A model generated the notes under the pieces. That model searched no databases and was not told the DNA's origin. It was given only the letters and a program-made list of their open reading frames with translations. Made by a program: the position numbers and the translations under genes. DNA of 51,921 nt from assembly GCA_903887235.1 (NCBI GenBank), contig CAISOX010000097.1:1-51921 (forward strand). The letters are read 5' to 3'. The stretch is from an uncultured Alphaproteobacteria bacterium. GTDB taxonomy: Bacteria; Pseudomonadota; Alphaproteobacteria; Rickettsiales; Midichloriaceae. Shown one piece after another: positions 1 to 9,209 of this stretch (the first letter of the stretch is position 1; the number at the start of each line of letters is the position of its first letter).

Positions 1-605
1 ACATTGCTACTCCTATCATTTGTTAACTTTCCAGCTTAATTATATTACCAGAAAGTATACGTTATTTATTTTATTGAACCTCTTCTTTGGTGGTACAATT
101 TTCATTAGCACAGGTGGTACACTATTCATTAGCACTGACAACAATAGGAGCGTATATTCGTAAAGATTTAAATTCAAATGATTATCAAAATGAAGAAGAT
201 TTAAATTCAAAAGCAAATGCTAATGAAGAACTTGAGTCAGTTACTAACAATCAACATCAAGATTTATAAAATTCTCGCCAATAGTTTTGGACACTTACGA
301 CTTAGAATGTAAGAACTTTGATATCAAAATTCCTTATTAGATGCTTTTTTGCTGTATAAATTTCCCATCAAGCATTATTTTCCAAAAGTATTTGTTTAAC
401 TGTGTAGGTATATTTTTCTATATTAATACCAATTTCCTAAAATAACTTGATAGGTAAATTAGTATTTTTAAGAGATTTTTTATAGCATCTGAGCCTATAA
501 TATAGCTTGAGTCAGATATGTAGTTACAAGGGGTGATGAGCGAAGCGTAGTAAAACCTACATAAGCGAAGAATGACGATGTCAATACTATCTGAATTATG
601 CTATA
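1..605. other. Gene-free stretch with IS and repeat debris
   Basis: No convincing gene is seen here. A 60-codon open frame at 87-269 has no recognisable domain, and its start lies inside a tandem repeat. Two 24-bp near-identical units (93-116 and 117-140, both starting GGTGGTACA and containing CATTAGCAC) look like the short tandem repeats found at the ends of IS21-family elements; this is a tentative resemblance from memory. A second short direct repeat (GATTTAAATTCAAA) occurs at about 165 and 199. From 427 onward lies the 5' half of the MITE family described at 33533, followed by a palindromic element at 500-606. The likeliest reading is accumulated mobile-element debris downstream of dksA. 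Confidence 0.5.
427..499 (+). mobile_element. 5' partial copy of the TACCAAT MITE
   Basis: From TACCAATT to the GAGCCTA segment this is almost identical to the first 70 or so bases of the intact element at 33533-33688, including the inner AGTATTTTTAAGAGATTTTT block. The 3' half is missing: at about 500 the sequence switches to an unrelated palindromic element. It is read as a truncated or interrupted copy. Confidence 0.7.
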
Positions 606-606
606 T
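500..606. repeat. Palindromic repeat element, about 107 bp
   Basis: The ends form an imperfect inverted repeat. The left arm, ATATAGCTTGAGTCAGATA, starts at 500, and the reverse complement of the right arm (588-606) is ATATAGCATAATTCAGATA. The centre has a small GTAG/CTAC hairpin flanked by AGCGAAG-type motifs. It overlaps the last bases of dksA (minus-strand stop at 606-608). Its size and internal symmetry resemble the palindromic elements common in Rickettsiales genomes. Only one copy is visible in this window, so membership of a family is inferred. Confidence 0.5.
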
Positions 607-1031
607 CACTCATCATTATATATTTTTTCAGCTCTTTCATGCTCTTCTTGAGCTCTGATACTTAATGTAGCAATAGGTCTTGCTTCTAGCCTTTTTAATC
701 CTATTGGTTCAAAATTTTTGACACAAAATCCATAGCTACCTGTTTTTATTCTTTGCAACGCAGCATTAATTTTATCAATTAATTTTCTATAACGATCTCT
801 GGTTCTGAGTTCAAAATTTACATCTGATTCAATCGAAGCTCTATCATTAACATCAGGTTCATTAAGCCTTTCATGCTTCAAGTGATCAATAGTTTCTTTA
901 GACTCCTGAGTCAAACTATCTTTCCATTCAATAAGCTTTCTTCTGAAATACTCTAAATGCATATCATTCATGTACTCTTCATCTTCTGAAGGTCTATAAT
1001 TTTCTGGAAGCTCAGTAATCTTTTCATTCAT
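606..1031 (-). CDS. dksA: RNA polymerase-binding transcription factor DksA
   Basis: DksA binds the secondary channel of RNA polymerase and, with ppGpp, tunes rRNA and amino-acid promoters. The 141-residue protein has the long N-terminal coiled coil with the tip motif D60-x2-D63-R-A65, matching the functional D-x2-D-x-A tip of E. coli DksA. The C-terminal globular part has the conserved run EPIGLKRLEARP. Only one cysteine (C103) of the zinc-finger quartet remains, as in many alphaproteobacterial DksA proteins, so zinc binding is unlikely. An AGGAG ribosome-binding site lies just upstream of the ATG. pepA lies upstream on the same strand, starting a short distance away, and may be co-transcribed. 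Confidence 0.95.
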   Translation of the reverse strand: MNEKITELPENYRPSEDEEYMNDMHLEYFRRKLIEWKDSLTQESKETIDHLKHERLNEPDVNDRASIESDVNFELRTRDRYRKLIDKINAALQRIKTGSYGFCVKNFEPIGLKRLEARPIATLSIRAQEEHERAEKIYNDE

Positions 1032-1046
1032 ATTTTTACTCCTAAA

Positions 1047-2543
1047 TTATTTTTTTTCATAATTCTTAATTAAAAATTCATTAAGTAGTCTCACTCCATA
1101 TCCTGTGGCACCTTTGGGAGAGCAATCACCACCATCATCTAGCCAATTGACACCTGCTATATCAATATGCGCCCATGCACAATCTTTTTGGACAAAGCGT
1201 TTTAAAAATTGTGCCGCTGTTATACTACCAGCACCACCCTTGCCAATATTCCTTACATCTGCAATATTTGAGTTAATTAAATCATCATAAAATTCATCCA
1301 AAGGTAATCTCCAAACCCTTTCTCCAACTTCTTCACCTGCTTGATGTAACCGCTTTACTAAATCATCATCATTAGAAAATATCCCAGCATTATGATGCCC
1401 CAAGGCTATAACTATAGCGCCTGTTAATGTTGCCAAATCAATCATAATTTTTGGCTTAAAATTTTCTTGCGCATACCACATTACATCTGCCAAAAGTAAT
1501 CTACCCTCAGCATCTGTATTGTCAACTTCAATAGTTTGCCCAGACATTGAGGTAATAACATCACCAGGTCTTTGTGCACTACTAGAAGGCATATTTTCTG
1601 CTAAACCTATTACTCCTACAACATTAATTTTCGCTTTCCTTTCTGCAAGAGATTTTATTAAGCCAGTTACTACAGCAGCACCACCCATATCATATTTCAT
1701 CATAGTAATAGATGGCCCAGATGGCTTCAAATTGATGCCTCCAGTATCAAATGTTACTCCTTTACCTATAAATGCAATAGGTTTATCGTTCTTATTGGAA
1801 GATTCATCACCATTCCATTCCATTGATATAGCAAATGTTCCAAAATCACTACCTTGCCCAACAGCAAGTATCGCATTCATTCCTAATTCTTTTAAACTTT
1901 TTTTATCAATAACTTTTACCTTAACACCTAATTTTTCAAGATCTTTACATACTAAAACAAAGCTATCTGGATTTAGAACGTTTCCAGGCTCAGAAACTAA
2001 ATCTCTTACAAAATGAGTGGAATTTATGATTTTTTCTCTCATAGAAAAAATTTTCTCCACATTTAAGCTATTGGAATAAACATTTATTTTTTCTAGAAAA
2101 ATTTTATGCTTATCTTTTTTATCAACATAATATTTGTCAAATACATAATTTTTCAATTTTATTCCTTCACATATATTCTCAATAAAAAAATCTTCTTGGT
2201 CTTTTAGCTCTTCATTATCTATAAAAATCGCAGCTTTACACACTTTTAATGAATTTAATTTATCTGCAATATTACCACCTAATTTTTGGATTTTCACTCT
2301 ACTCAATTTGTTCGCTTCACCAGTACCACAAAATAAAAATCTCTTTATCTCCCCATTAATTTCAATTGTTGTAACTAATATTTCTCCAAATTTACAACTA
2401 AAATTTTCAAACATCTCTAATGTTTCAGTTATTAATTTAGCACTAGATTTTAAAAATGATGGCAATTTTTTAGTATCTGATAAAAACAAAACACCAAATT
2501 TTTCACTGTCATTAAATTGAAGTTTATTAAATGAAAATTCCAT
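1047..2543 (-). CDS. pepA: Leucyl aminopeptidase (M17 family)
   Basis: This is a cytosolic, hexameric, two-metal aminopeptidase that removes N-terminal residues from peptides. The M17 signature NTDAEGR (residues 350-356 counted from the upstream ATG) is intact. The preceding metal and catalytic segments are also present: GKGVTFDTGG near 269-277 and KYDMGGAA near 291-298. Length is close to the 503 residues of E. coli PepA. I chose the ATG at 2543 because AAGGA lies 7 bases upstream of it; an in-frame ATG at 2567 would add eight residues but has poorer spacing. It is followed 15 bases later by dksA on the same strand, suggesting a two-gene unit. Confidence 0.96.
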   Translation of the reverse strand: MEFSFNKLQFNDSEKFGVLFLSDTKKLPSFLKSSAKLITETLEMFENFSCKFGEILVTTIEINGEIKRFLFCGTGEANKLSRVKIQKLGGNIADKLNSLKVCKAAIFIDNEELKDQEDFFIENICEGIKLKNYVFDKYYVDKKDKHKIFLEKINVYSNSLNVEKIFSMREKIINSTHFVRDLVSEPGNVLNPDSFVLVCKDLEKLGVKVKVIDKKSLKELGMNAILAVGQGSDFGTFAISMEWNGDESSNKNDKPIAFIGKGVTFDTGGINLKPSGPSITMMKYDMGGAAVVTGLIKSLAERKAKINVVGVIGLAENMPSSSAQRPGDVITSMSGQTIEVDNTDAEGRLLLADVMWYAQENFKPKIMIDLATLTGAIVIALGHHNAGIFSNDDDLVKRLHQAGEEVGERVWRLPLDEFYDDLINSNIADVRNIGKGGAGSITAAQFLKRFVQKDCAWAHIDIAGVNWLDDGGDCSPKGATGYGVRLLNEFLIKNYEKK

Positions 2544-2731
2544 AATACAATCCTTGATAATATTCATAATCGGTTACCTTATATCACATATTAGAAAAAG
2601 ATAAAATAAATAACTTTTATACTATGCCACAATAGATTTAACCTATATAATCCCATAGTTGCAATAAAAATTTTATAATTTACATTTATTTATAATGTTC
2701 TATTATTCCAATTAATTCTTCATTAGTTTTA

Positions 2732-3817
2732 ATGTCCTTAATCAACACTTACTTCAGAAGGAGCTTCTGTGATTATTTAAAAGTACTTACCCTCACATTT
2801 ATTGGATTTGTTTTAGTTATTTTTTTATTCGATATATTAGAGATTTCTAGGATAGCATCTAAGTATTCAGCAAGCTTTTTAGTAATTATCAAATTATCTT
2901 TAATGAAAAATTACAGCAGTTTAAGTCAGACTATACCGATGATTATTTTAGTATCATCTTTAATATATTTTAATTTAAAAAATAAAAATAATGAATTGAT
3001 TGCGGCAAAAAGCATAGGCATATCAAATTTTAAAATCGTCCTTCCTGTTATTTTAGCAGTTTTTCTCTTCGGCGTTTGCAACATTACAATCATTAATCCT
3101 GTTGGGACGATGTTGCTCAAAAAATATCAAAATTACGAAGCTTACAATTTTAAAAAACAAACCAGCCTGCTATCCTTGTCAAAATCTGGAATATGGTTAA
3201 AGAACAAGCTTGATAATGAAAATTTGATAATTAATGCTTTAAGAGTCTCACAACTTTCAAATACTATGAATGATGTAAAGATTTTTTTCATTAATCAAAA
3301 TGGTGGGTTGGAACGCCAAATTTTTGCGAAATCAATTTTGTTTCGCAATGATGATATCGAGATAAAAGAAGCTGTAATATTTGATAAACACTTTTCTATA
3401 AAAAAAGAAAAAGAAATGCTTCTACCTATAAAAATTTCTATATCACAGATATTTGAAAATTTAGCAACAATTGACACAATATCATTTTTTCAACTAATTG
3501 AATTCATACACATTACTGAAGAGTCAGGTTTATCGTCAACAAGATATCTACTACACTTTATTAAGGAATTATTATCACCCCTCTACATAATTAGTATGTC
3601 CGTGATGAGCTTCGTTTTTGCTAGTCGTTCAACAAATAGAAAAAAATTCAACTTATCATCATTGCATTGCTTAGCAGTAGGATTTATAATCTTCTTTGGT
3701 ACAAATTTCATTCATACAATTGGATTGTCAGGAAATATATCTATAATTTTAGCAGTATTATTTCCAGTTATAGTCTCAAATATACTTGCATTATACCTTA
3801 TACTGTATAAAAATTAA
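2732..3817 (+). CDS. lptG: LptF/LptG-family lipopolysaccharide export permease, LptG-like
   Basis: Inner-membrane permeases of the YjgP/YjgQ family form the LptB2FG exporter, which lifts lipopolysaccharide from the inner membrane to the periplasmic bridge. The 361-residue protein has the family layout: about three N-terminal membrane helices, a periplasmic beta domain of roughly 140 residues, and about three C-terminal helices. The N-terminal helix reads into an FDILEISR segment, which favours LptG over LptF. No lptF or lptC is adjacent. The next gene, a giant pentapeptide protein, starts 34 bases downstream on the same strand. Assignment to LptG rather than LptF is moderately sure, and an intact Lpt pathway elsewhere in the genome is inferred. 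Confidence 0.85.
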   Translation: MSLINTYFRRSFCDYLKVLTLTFIGFVLVIFLFDILEISRIASKYSASFLVIIKLSLMKNYSSLSQTIPMIILVSSLIYFNLKNKNNELIAAKSIGISNFKIVLPVILAVFLFGVCNITIINPVGTMLLKKYQNYEAYNFKKQTSLLSLSKSGIWLKNKLDNENLIINALRVSQLSNTMNDVKIFFINQNGGLERQIFAKSILFRNDDIEIKEAVIFDKHFSIKKEKEMLLPIKISISQIFENLATIDTISFFQLIEFIHITEESGLSSTRYLLHFIKELLSPLYIISMSVMSFVFASRSTNRKKFNLSSLHCLAVGFIIFFGTNFIHTIGLSGNISIILAVLFPVIVSNILALYLILYKN

Positions 3818-3851
3818 TTACTTAACACTTTGGATAAGGGGACTACTAGTT

Positions 3852-6800
3852 ATGCCAATAGATAATGCTGAAAAAATGCGTGATAGAGAGCTAAATTTCA
3901 CAAAATTTAGAAAAGTTGCTTCTAGTTTTGAAAATCTCCTGCAAAATGCAAATGTCCTAAAATTTGCTCATGATAATAAAGAATTTATAAAAGAAATAAT
4001 AAATGCTAGTAACAATCTTAGATTTTATTGGGGAGTTATCAAATTAATTGCTAAAAATTTATTCTCTGGAGATTTTTGGAAAATAATCTCCAAAGCTTCT
4101 ACTATCTATAAAATATATCAGAATCGTGATAAGCCAGAAATGCAGAAGCTATTGATTGAAAAGACGAGCTTACTGGAACAAGTAGGAAAAAATAATCAGA
4201 TTGCGAAAGAACTCCTAAATGATTTAGTTTTTACTGGAAGTAAAGATATAGCTCTTTTAAACCAACTGGCTGGGCCAACAATTGACCTATTACAAGATGA
4301 AAAATCAAGGAATGCACTAAAAATTGAATTAGCTAATAATTATTTTAAATTCAGCCTTAATTCTTTTAATAGACAATCTTTTATCGATAATTTTATTGAA
4401 TATGAAAAAAGCCAAATTACAAACAAAATTAAAGATGAAAATGACTTGATGAAATTACTGAAGGAGAAATCAAATATAAGATTAGGAGATTCGAATTATA
4501 CTTTAAAAAATATTATAAAATCACTTGAAGCCGATGCTACAAAAACTGAAATTTCAAATGCACTAAAAACACAACTACGCAAAGAATTAAACTTCTTGGG
4601 ACTTAATGATGACATAATTAATACAATAATACCTGATGCATTAGTATTATCATTTCAAGATGCACAAAAAATTCTTCAAGACAATTATGATAAAGTACTA
4701 AATCAAAAAATAGTTGATATACATAATCAAATTGAAAATGATATTAAGCAAGGTAAATTAAATACCTTTGATAATTATGTTCCTGATATTTTAAGAGAAC
4801 ATGCACAGTACATAGTTGACGTTCAAGAACCTTTATATCAAGAAAAATATATCAAGGACTATATAAGGTTTAAGCAAGAAAATGGTTCTACAAAAAGCGT
4901 AGATGAATTAAGAGAAGAAGCCATAGAAAATTCATATAATCTAGCACCTGATTATATGAGATTAACGCAGAACGTGTTAAGAATTGTAGATTCCTTACCA
5001 GATCAAAAGACTGGCAATATTATAGAATCAGCAAATCCCAATCTAAAAACCGTTTTAAAAACATCAGGAAGAAAAATAATTGATTTCGTTAAAAGCTCTA
5101 TAACTGCTTCAGTTCCCCTTCATGATATGCTAGCAGGATTTGGAGTTACAAACGAAATATTAGATTTAGCTCCATTAGTATTAGGTGAGGATGGAGGTAT
5201 AGCTAAAGTAGCTAATTTAACAGAATCAATTAGAACGAAGTTTATTTTTGAATGGGCTGAAGATACATTAAACCTTTTAAATTCAAACGCTGAATTACAG
5301 CAAAAATTTAAAGACAGCCCAGAAATGGCGAGCAATTTAACTAAAGGTATAGTGAATAGTATACCTTTTTTAAAAAATTTATGTCAAGATTTAGGCTGTA
5401 CTGACCAAGTATTTGATATTATTTCAATATTGGTTAAAACCCCAGAAGATACGCAAAAAATCTTAGGATACCTAAATAAAGGAAAATATGTAGAACTTGC
5501 TCAAAAATTCATTGAGGTTGCTGAATCTAATCAGGAATTACGAGATTACTTAACTAGTCATAAAGATGTGTATAAAAAATTAGTTTCATCCTTATTCAAG
5601 GAGATAGATTTGATGAGAGATCTTAAGGATAAGAATGGAATTACTAATGAAGCGCTAATGGAAATTTTGGACAGCACATTATCTATATTGGATGAACCTA
5701 CAAAATTTAATGAGCTGATTGATGTATCTAATCAAATTTTTAATACCATAAATAAATATATAGCCGATAATGCTTTGGGTGAATTCTCAAATTTACAAAA
5801 AGAAGATTATATTAAATTAGCAAAGACAATATTACAAAGTGAGGCTTTATTTAAACTTTTAGATGAAAATAAAGTAGCTTTAGGAAATTTTGTAGAACTT
5901 TTAGTAAGCAAAATTCCTACATTGCGAGCTGTCAAACAAAATAGATTAGCAGAAATTGATATTAGAAGCACTTTAAATACGTTGATTAATCGTGATATAC
6001 TAAGACATGAGAGGCTGATAAGTAATATAGCAGATGCTATAAAAACAGGGAATACATCGAGCTTTATCAAACTACTACCTCGGCATCTTATTGTTGCAAT
6101 TCAGAAGGGGCCAAAAATACTTCTTCAATATTTATCATCTCCAAGTGTAAAAGAAGGGTTGGCCGCTCTCATAAAAGCACAAATTAATTCTAATACTTTC
6201 CACAATTCATTAGATGAATTATTGCAAGGTACTGGTAATACAGATATGACCAATTTGGGCAAAACAAAGGACCTATCTGGAATTGTACTTGATGATACTG
6301 ATTTTTCAAAAATTAAAAATATACAAGGCTTCACTTTTGTAGGTTCAAATTTTACTAAATCTAATTTCGCAAATATAGAAGTTCAAAATTCATCTTTTGT
6401 GAATTCTGTTTTCCAAAAAGGAGTCAGTTTTGCAGGCTCAGAACTGCAGGATGTGGATTTTAGTAATGCTAAATTTAGTGGCTATCAAATAGAAGAATTA
6501 TACCTCCCAAGAAGAACTCAAACTACAGGTAAAATTGAAAAAGATGCAAAAATTAGTTTTAAAAATGCAATACTAAAAAACGTTAATTTCAGTAATATAA
6601 GTTTAATAAAATCTGTACACTCTTCCTCCGATACTCTAAAGATTGATTTTGAAGGCGCTGTGATCGATCGCTTAACATTCATTTCTTTAGTGAATGCTAT
6701 TAGAGTAAATCCATCTCTCCAAAATGATATAAATCTTAAAGGAGCTAAAATTATTGGTGATTTAGGTGAGCTAGATTTATCAGGAATAAATCTAGCAGGG

Positions 6801-8531
6801 CTAGACCTTTCTGCTGTAAGCAATTTAAAAGGTACCATTGTTAAAGGAACTAACTTAAAGGGCACAAATATTAATTCAGAATTATTAAAGCAAGCTTTAC
6901 AACTTGAGGGTTTGCAAATAGATCTTGCAGAAGACGCATTAAATGAAATTGAAGCATCACAAAAACAAAATAAGGAATTAATTATTATTGGAAAAATATC
7001 TAAACTTATAGTTGATAAATTAATCAGTGACGGCAAATTGGTTGTTAAAGATGCTATTGAAATTACTTTATTAATTGAACGACTCAATACTAAATTATTA
7101 ACAGAATTAGATTCCTTAAAAGAAGGTGAAAAGGAGTTTTTATACAATCTTTTTGAAAAAAATTACGCTAATTTAGACCAATTTACTTTAGATCCAGATA
7201 CAATAAAGCATTATTCAGATTTTTCAGATAAGCAACAAGTAATTTTAAATTTCTTATATGACAAAGCTTTTCTAGGTACCAATTTAACAGACCAAAATCT
7301 AGCAAATGCTTTAAAATATGAAAATATGAAAAATCTAATTGCTGATGAAATTAGTAAAAAATTATTCGGAGGTGGTCAAAATAGAGGAAAAGATTTCATA
7401 ATTATCAGAGAACATTTATCAAAAGTTTTTAATCAATTATCTCCTGAAGAAAAGCAAAATTTATATACCAGTATTTGCACTACTGACTCTGGCAAAATGG
7501 TATTAAATACAAGCCCTGAATGCGAAACATTAATAAACTCATTAAAAGAGCAATATTACACTAAAACAAAATATACCACGGCTGGCGTTGCAACGAGTGG
7601 AATATATTTACCAACAAAAAGTGCACTTGATGAATTTATAACAAGTAATGTGAATAAAATTAAAGTAATTTCTGATTTAGCAAAAATAAAAGAATTATCA
7701 GAAGTAGTTGGGCAAAAAATAGGGCAAAAATTATTCGGAGACGCTATGTCAAGCTCTAGACAGGCAGATGTTAAAAAAATTATTGCTTATTTTAATGATC
7801 AAATTTTTCCACACATTTTATGCCAATTACCCAAAGATGAAAAACAGGCTTTATTAGATAATATAAACTATAATAAAGACGAATTGGTAAATAAGTTAGT
7901 TGGGGATTTTAATAAGGTTAACATGCTGGGCATGAGTAAAGTTAATGAAAACAGCTTATCACAAGTTTTTTATAACAGCACCTCCTACACCAAGACAGGA
8001 ACTGTTGTTGGTGGCATTCAATTAGACACCACAAAATTAAACTCACAAGATTTTTTTGATTCAGTAGCAGATTGTGTTATGGGCAAGTGCAAGTCAGATT
8101 TATCACAAATTGAAGAACTTGCAAAAAAAATCGGAAATAAGCTTGGAGAAAAATTATTTGGTGATAACGCTTCTAGTTCTAGAAAAGAGGATGTGACAAA
8201 AATTATCAATATATTAAATAAAGTTGTTCTCCCTGATGTTATAAAAAGCTTAAGTGATGATGGGCAAGAAAAAGAAAATTTTCTAAAAGCAAATGATGAA
8301 ACCATTAATTCATTAGTGGGAAATTTTACACCAAGTGGAATTTGGGGGAAGAAAATTACTGAACCAATCAGTTTGGCACAAATTTTTTATGATAATTCGT
8401 CCTATACTAAAGTTGGCTTGGTAAGTGGAGGTATTCAAATAAATGATAGTAAATTAACAAACAAATATTTTTTAGATGCAATTAAAGATCGCTTAAAAAT
8501 TGAGGCCCAATTACCTCAAAGAATTAGATAA
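3852..8531 (+). CDS. Giant pentapeptide-repeat protein with C-terminal triplicated module
   Basis: No full-length family is recognised in this 1559-residue protein. Residues 1 to about 800 are charged and predicted largely helical. A pentapeptide-repeat block (A/N-x-L/F-x-x pattern, for example DLSGIVLDDTDFS, NLKGTIVKGTNLKGTN) covers about residues 805-1020. The C-terminus has three related modules near residues 1158, 1278 and 1418. Each begins with a KKLFGG or QKLFGD-type motif followed in two cases by SSSR, and ends in a YTK-x-G-x-V-x-G-G-I-Q-type motif. No signal peptide or membrane helix is evident. I chose the ATG at 3852, preceded by AAGGGGA, over an upstream ATG inside lptG. The gene sits between lptG and GTA-like tail genes. 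A secreted effector or surface protein is possible but unproven. Confidence 0.9.
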   Translation: MPIDNAEKMRDRELNFTKFRKVASSFENLLQNANVLKFAHDNKEFIKEIINASNNLRFYWGVIKLIAKNLFSGDFWKIISKASTIYKIYQNRDKPEMQKLLIEKTSLLEQVGKNNQIAKELLNDLVFTGSKDIALLNQLAGPTIDLLQDEKSRNALKIELANNYFKFSLNSFNRQSFIDNFIEYEKSQITNKIKDENDLMKLLKEKSNIRLGDSNYTLKNIIKSLEADATKTEISNALKTQLRKELNFLGLNDDIINTIIPDALVLSFQDAQKILQDNYDKVLNQKIVDIHNQIENDIKQGKLNTFDNYVPDILREHAQYIVDVQEPLYQEKYIKDYIRFKQENGSTKSVDELREEAIENSYNLAPDYMRLTQNVLRIVDSLPDQKTGNIIESANPNLKTVLKTSGRKIIDFVKSSITASVPLHDMLAGFGVTNEILDLAPLVLGEDGGIAKVANLTESIRTKFIFEWAEDTLNLLNSNAELQQKFKDSPEMASNLTKGIVNSIPFLKNLCQDLGCTDQVFDIISILVKTPEDTQKILGYLNKGKYVELAQKFIEVAESNQELRDYLTSHKDVYKKLVSSLFKEIDLMRDLKDKNGITNEALMEILDSTLSILDEPTKFNELIDVSNQIFNTINKYIADNALGEFSNLQKEDYIKLAKTILQSEALFKLLDENKVALGNFVELLVSKIPTLRAVKQNRLAEIDIRSTLNTLINRDILRHERLISNIADAIKTGNTSSFIKLLPRHLIVAIQKGPKILLQYLSSPSVKEGLAALIKAQINSNTFHNSLDELLQGTGNTDMTNLGKTKDLSGIVLDDTDFSKIKNIQGFTFVGSNFTKSNFANIEVQNSSFVNSVFQKGVSFAGSELQDVDFSNAKFSGYQIEELYLPRRTQTTGKIEKDAKISFKNAILKNVNFSNISLIKSVHSSSDTLKIDFEGAVIDRLTFISLVNAIRVNPSLQNDINLKGAKIIGDLGELDLSGINLAGLDLSAVSNLKGTIVKGTNLKGTNINSELLKQALQLEGLQIDLAEDALNEIEASQKQNKELIIIGKISKLIVDKLISDGKLVVKDAIEITLLIERLNTKLLTELDSLKEGEKEFLYNLFEKNYANLDQFTLDPDTIKHYSDFSDKQQVILNFLYDKAFLGTNLTDQNLANALKYENMKNLIADEISKKLFGGGQNRGKDFIIIREHLSKVFNQLSPEEKQNLYTSICTTDSGKMVLNTSPECETLINSLKEQYYTKTKYTTAGVATSGIYLPTKSALDEFITSNVNKIKVISDLAKIKELSEVVGQKIGQKLFGDAMSSSRQADVKKIIAYFNDQIFPHILCQLPKDEKQALLDNINYNKDELVNKLVGDFNKVNMLGMSKVNENSLSQVFYNSTSYTKTGTVVGGIQLDTTKLNSQDFFDSVADCVMGKCKSDLSQIEELAKKIGNKLGEKLFGDNASSSRKEDVTKIINILNKVVLPDVIKSLSDDGQEKENFLKANDETINSLVGNFTPSGIWGKKITEPISLAQIFYDNSSYTKVGLVSGGIQINDSKLTNKYFLDAIKDRLKIEAQLPQRIR

Positions 8532-8603
8532 AATAAACAAGTCTTCAGCACTTCCTGATTTAATAAATATATTATTATAATAAATAAAAATCATAAAATT
8601 TTT

Positions 8604-9209
8604 ATGAATGGATTTGATGAAATTAGATTTCCAGAAGATATATCTTATGGAGCAATAGGGGGACCTCAATATTTTACAGATATAGTATCTGCATCTTCTG
8701 GTGGTGAGTACAGAAATATCAACTACAGAGATTCGAAAATGAAATTTAATATTGCTTATGCTATTAAAACAAAGGAACAAATTGATAAATTACTGCTGTT
8801 TTTTAGAGCAAGAATGGGAAGGGCTATTGGTTTTAGATATAAAGATTGGAGTGATTTTAATGCTAAAAATCAATTAATTGGAATAGGTGATGGAAACACA
8901 ACTAGATTTCAACTAAAGAAAATTTATAAAAGTGGTGACTCTGAGTTTATCAGGATTATTGAGAAGCCTGTATTTAACAGTGTTTCTATATACTTTGATG
9001 ACAATAATGTTGAACAAAAATATTATAGCATTGATTACACAACAGGAAATATAGAGTTTACCCAGCCAGTAAACGTTGGAGTAAAAATTCTTACTAATTT
9101 TGAGTTTGATGTTCCAGTGAGATTTGATATCGATTATCTTCCAATATCAATTGACGGAAAAAATCTTTATTCGTGCAAAGAAATTAACCTTGTTGAAATA
9201 AAATTATGA
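8604..9209 (+). CDS. GTA/phage distal tail protein, DUF2460 (TIGR02217) family
   Basis: This 201-residue protein matches the DUF2460 family, whose member in the Rhodobacter capsulatus gene transfer agent (gp12) is the distal tail protein connecting tail tube to baseplate. Recognisable are the N-terminal F-x-E-x-RFPEDISYGAIGGP segment, an R-x2-GRAIGFRYKDWSDF motif around residues 70-86, and the IGIGDGNTTRFQL turn that follows. It begins 72 bases after the giant gene and overlaps the next gene by 4 bases, so translation is probably coupled. No terminase, portal or capsid genes are nearby; GTA genes are commonly scattered in Rickettsiales. Function as a complete particle cannot be judged from this window. 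Confidence 0.9.
   Translation: MNGFDEIRFPEDISYGAIGGPQYFTDIVSASSGGEYRNINYRDSKMKFNIAYAIKTKEQIDKLLLFFRARMGRAIGFRYKDWSDFNAKNQLIGIGDGNTTRFQLKKIYKSGDSEFIRIIEKPVFNSVSIYFDDNNVEQKYYSIDYTTGNIEFTQPVNVGVKILTNFEFDVPVRFDIDYLPISIDGKNLYSCKEINLVEIKL

Noticed and set aside
87-269. 60-codon open frame near the window start
   Set aside because: The start sits in a tandem repeat, there is no ribosome-binding site or homology, and the surroundings are mobile-element debris. Kept only as part of a gene-free region.
1519-2016. 165-codon plus-strand open frame opposite pepA
   Set aside because: The opposite strand encodes the well conserved aminopeptidase core; this frame is a shadow.
6518-7147. 209-codon open frame on the minus strand opposite the giant gene
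   Set aside because: It lies fully inside the pentapeptide coding region, has a composition that mirrors the plus-strand frame, and no recognisable domain.
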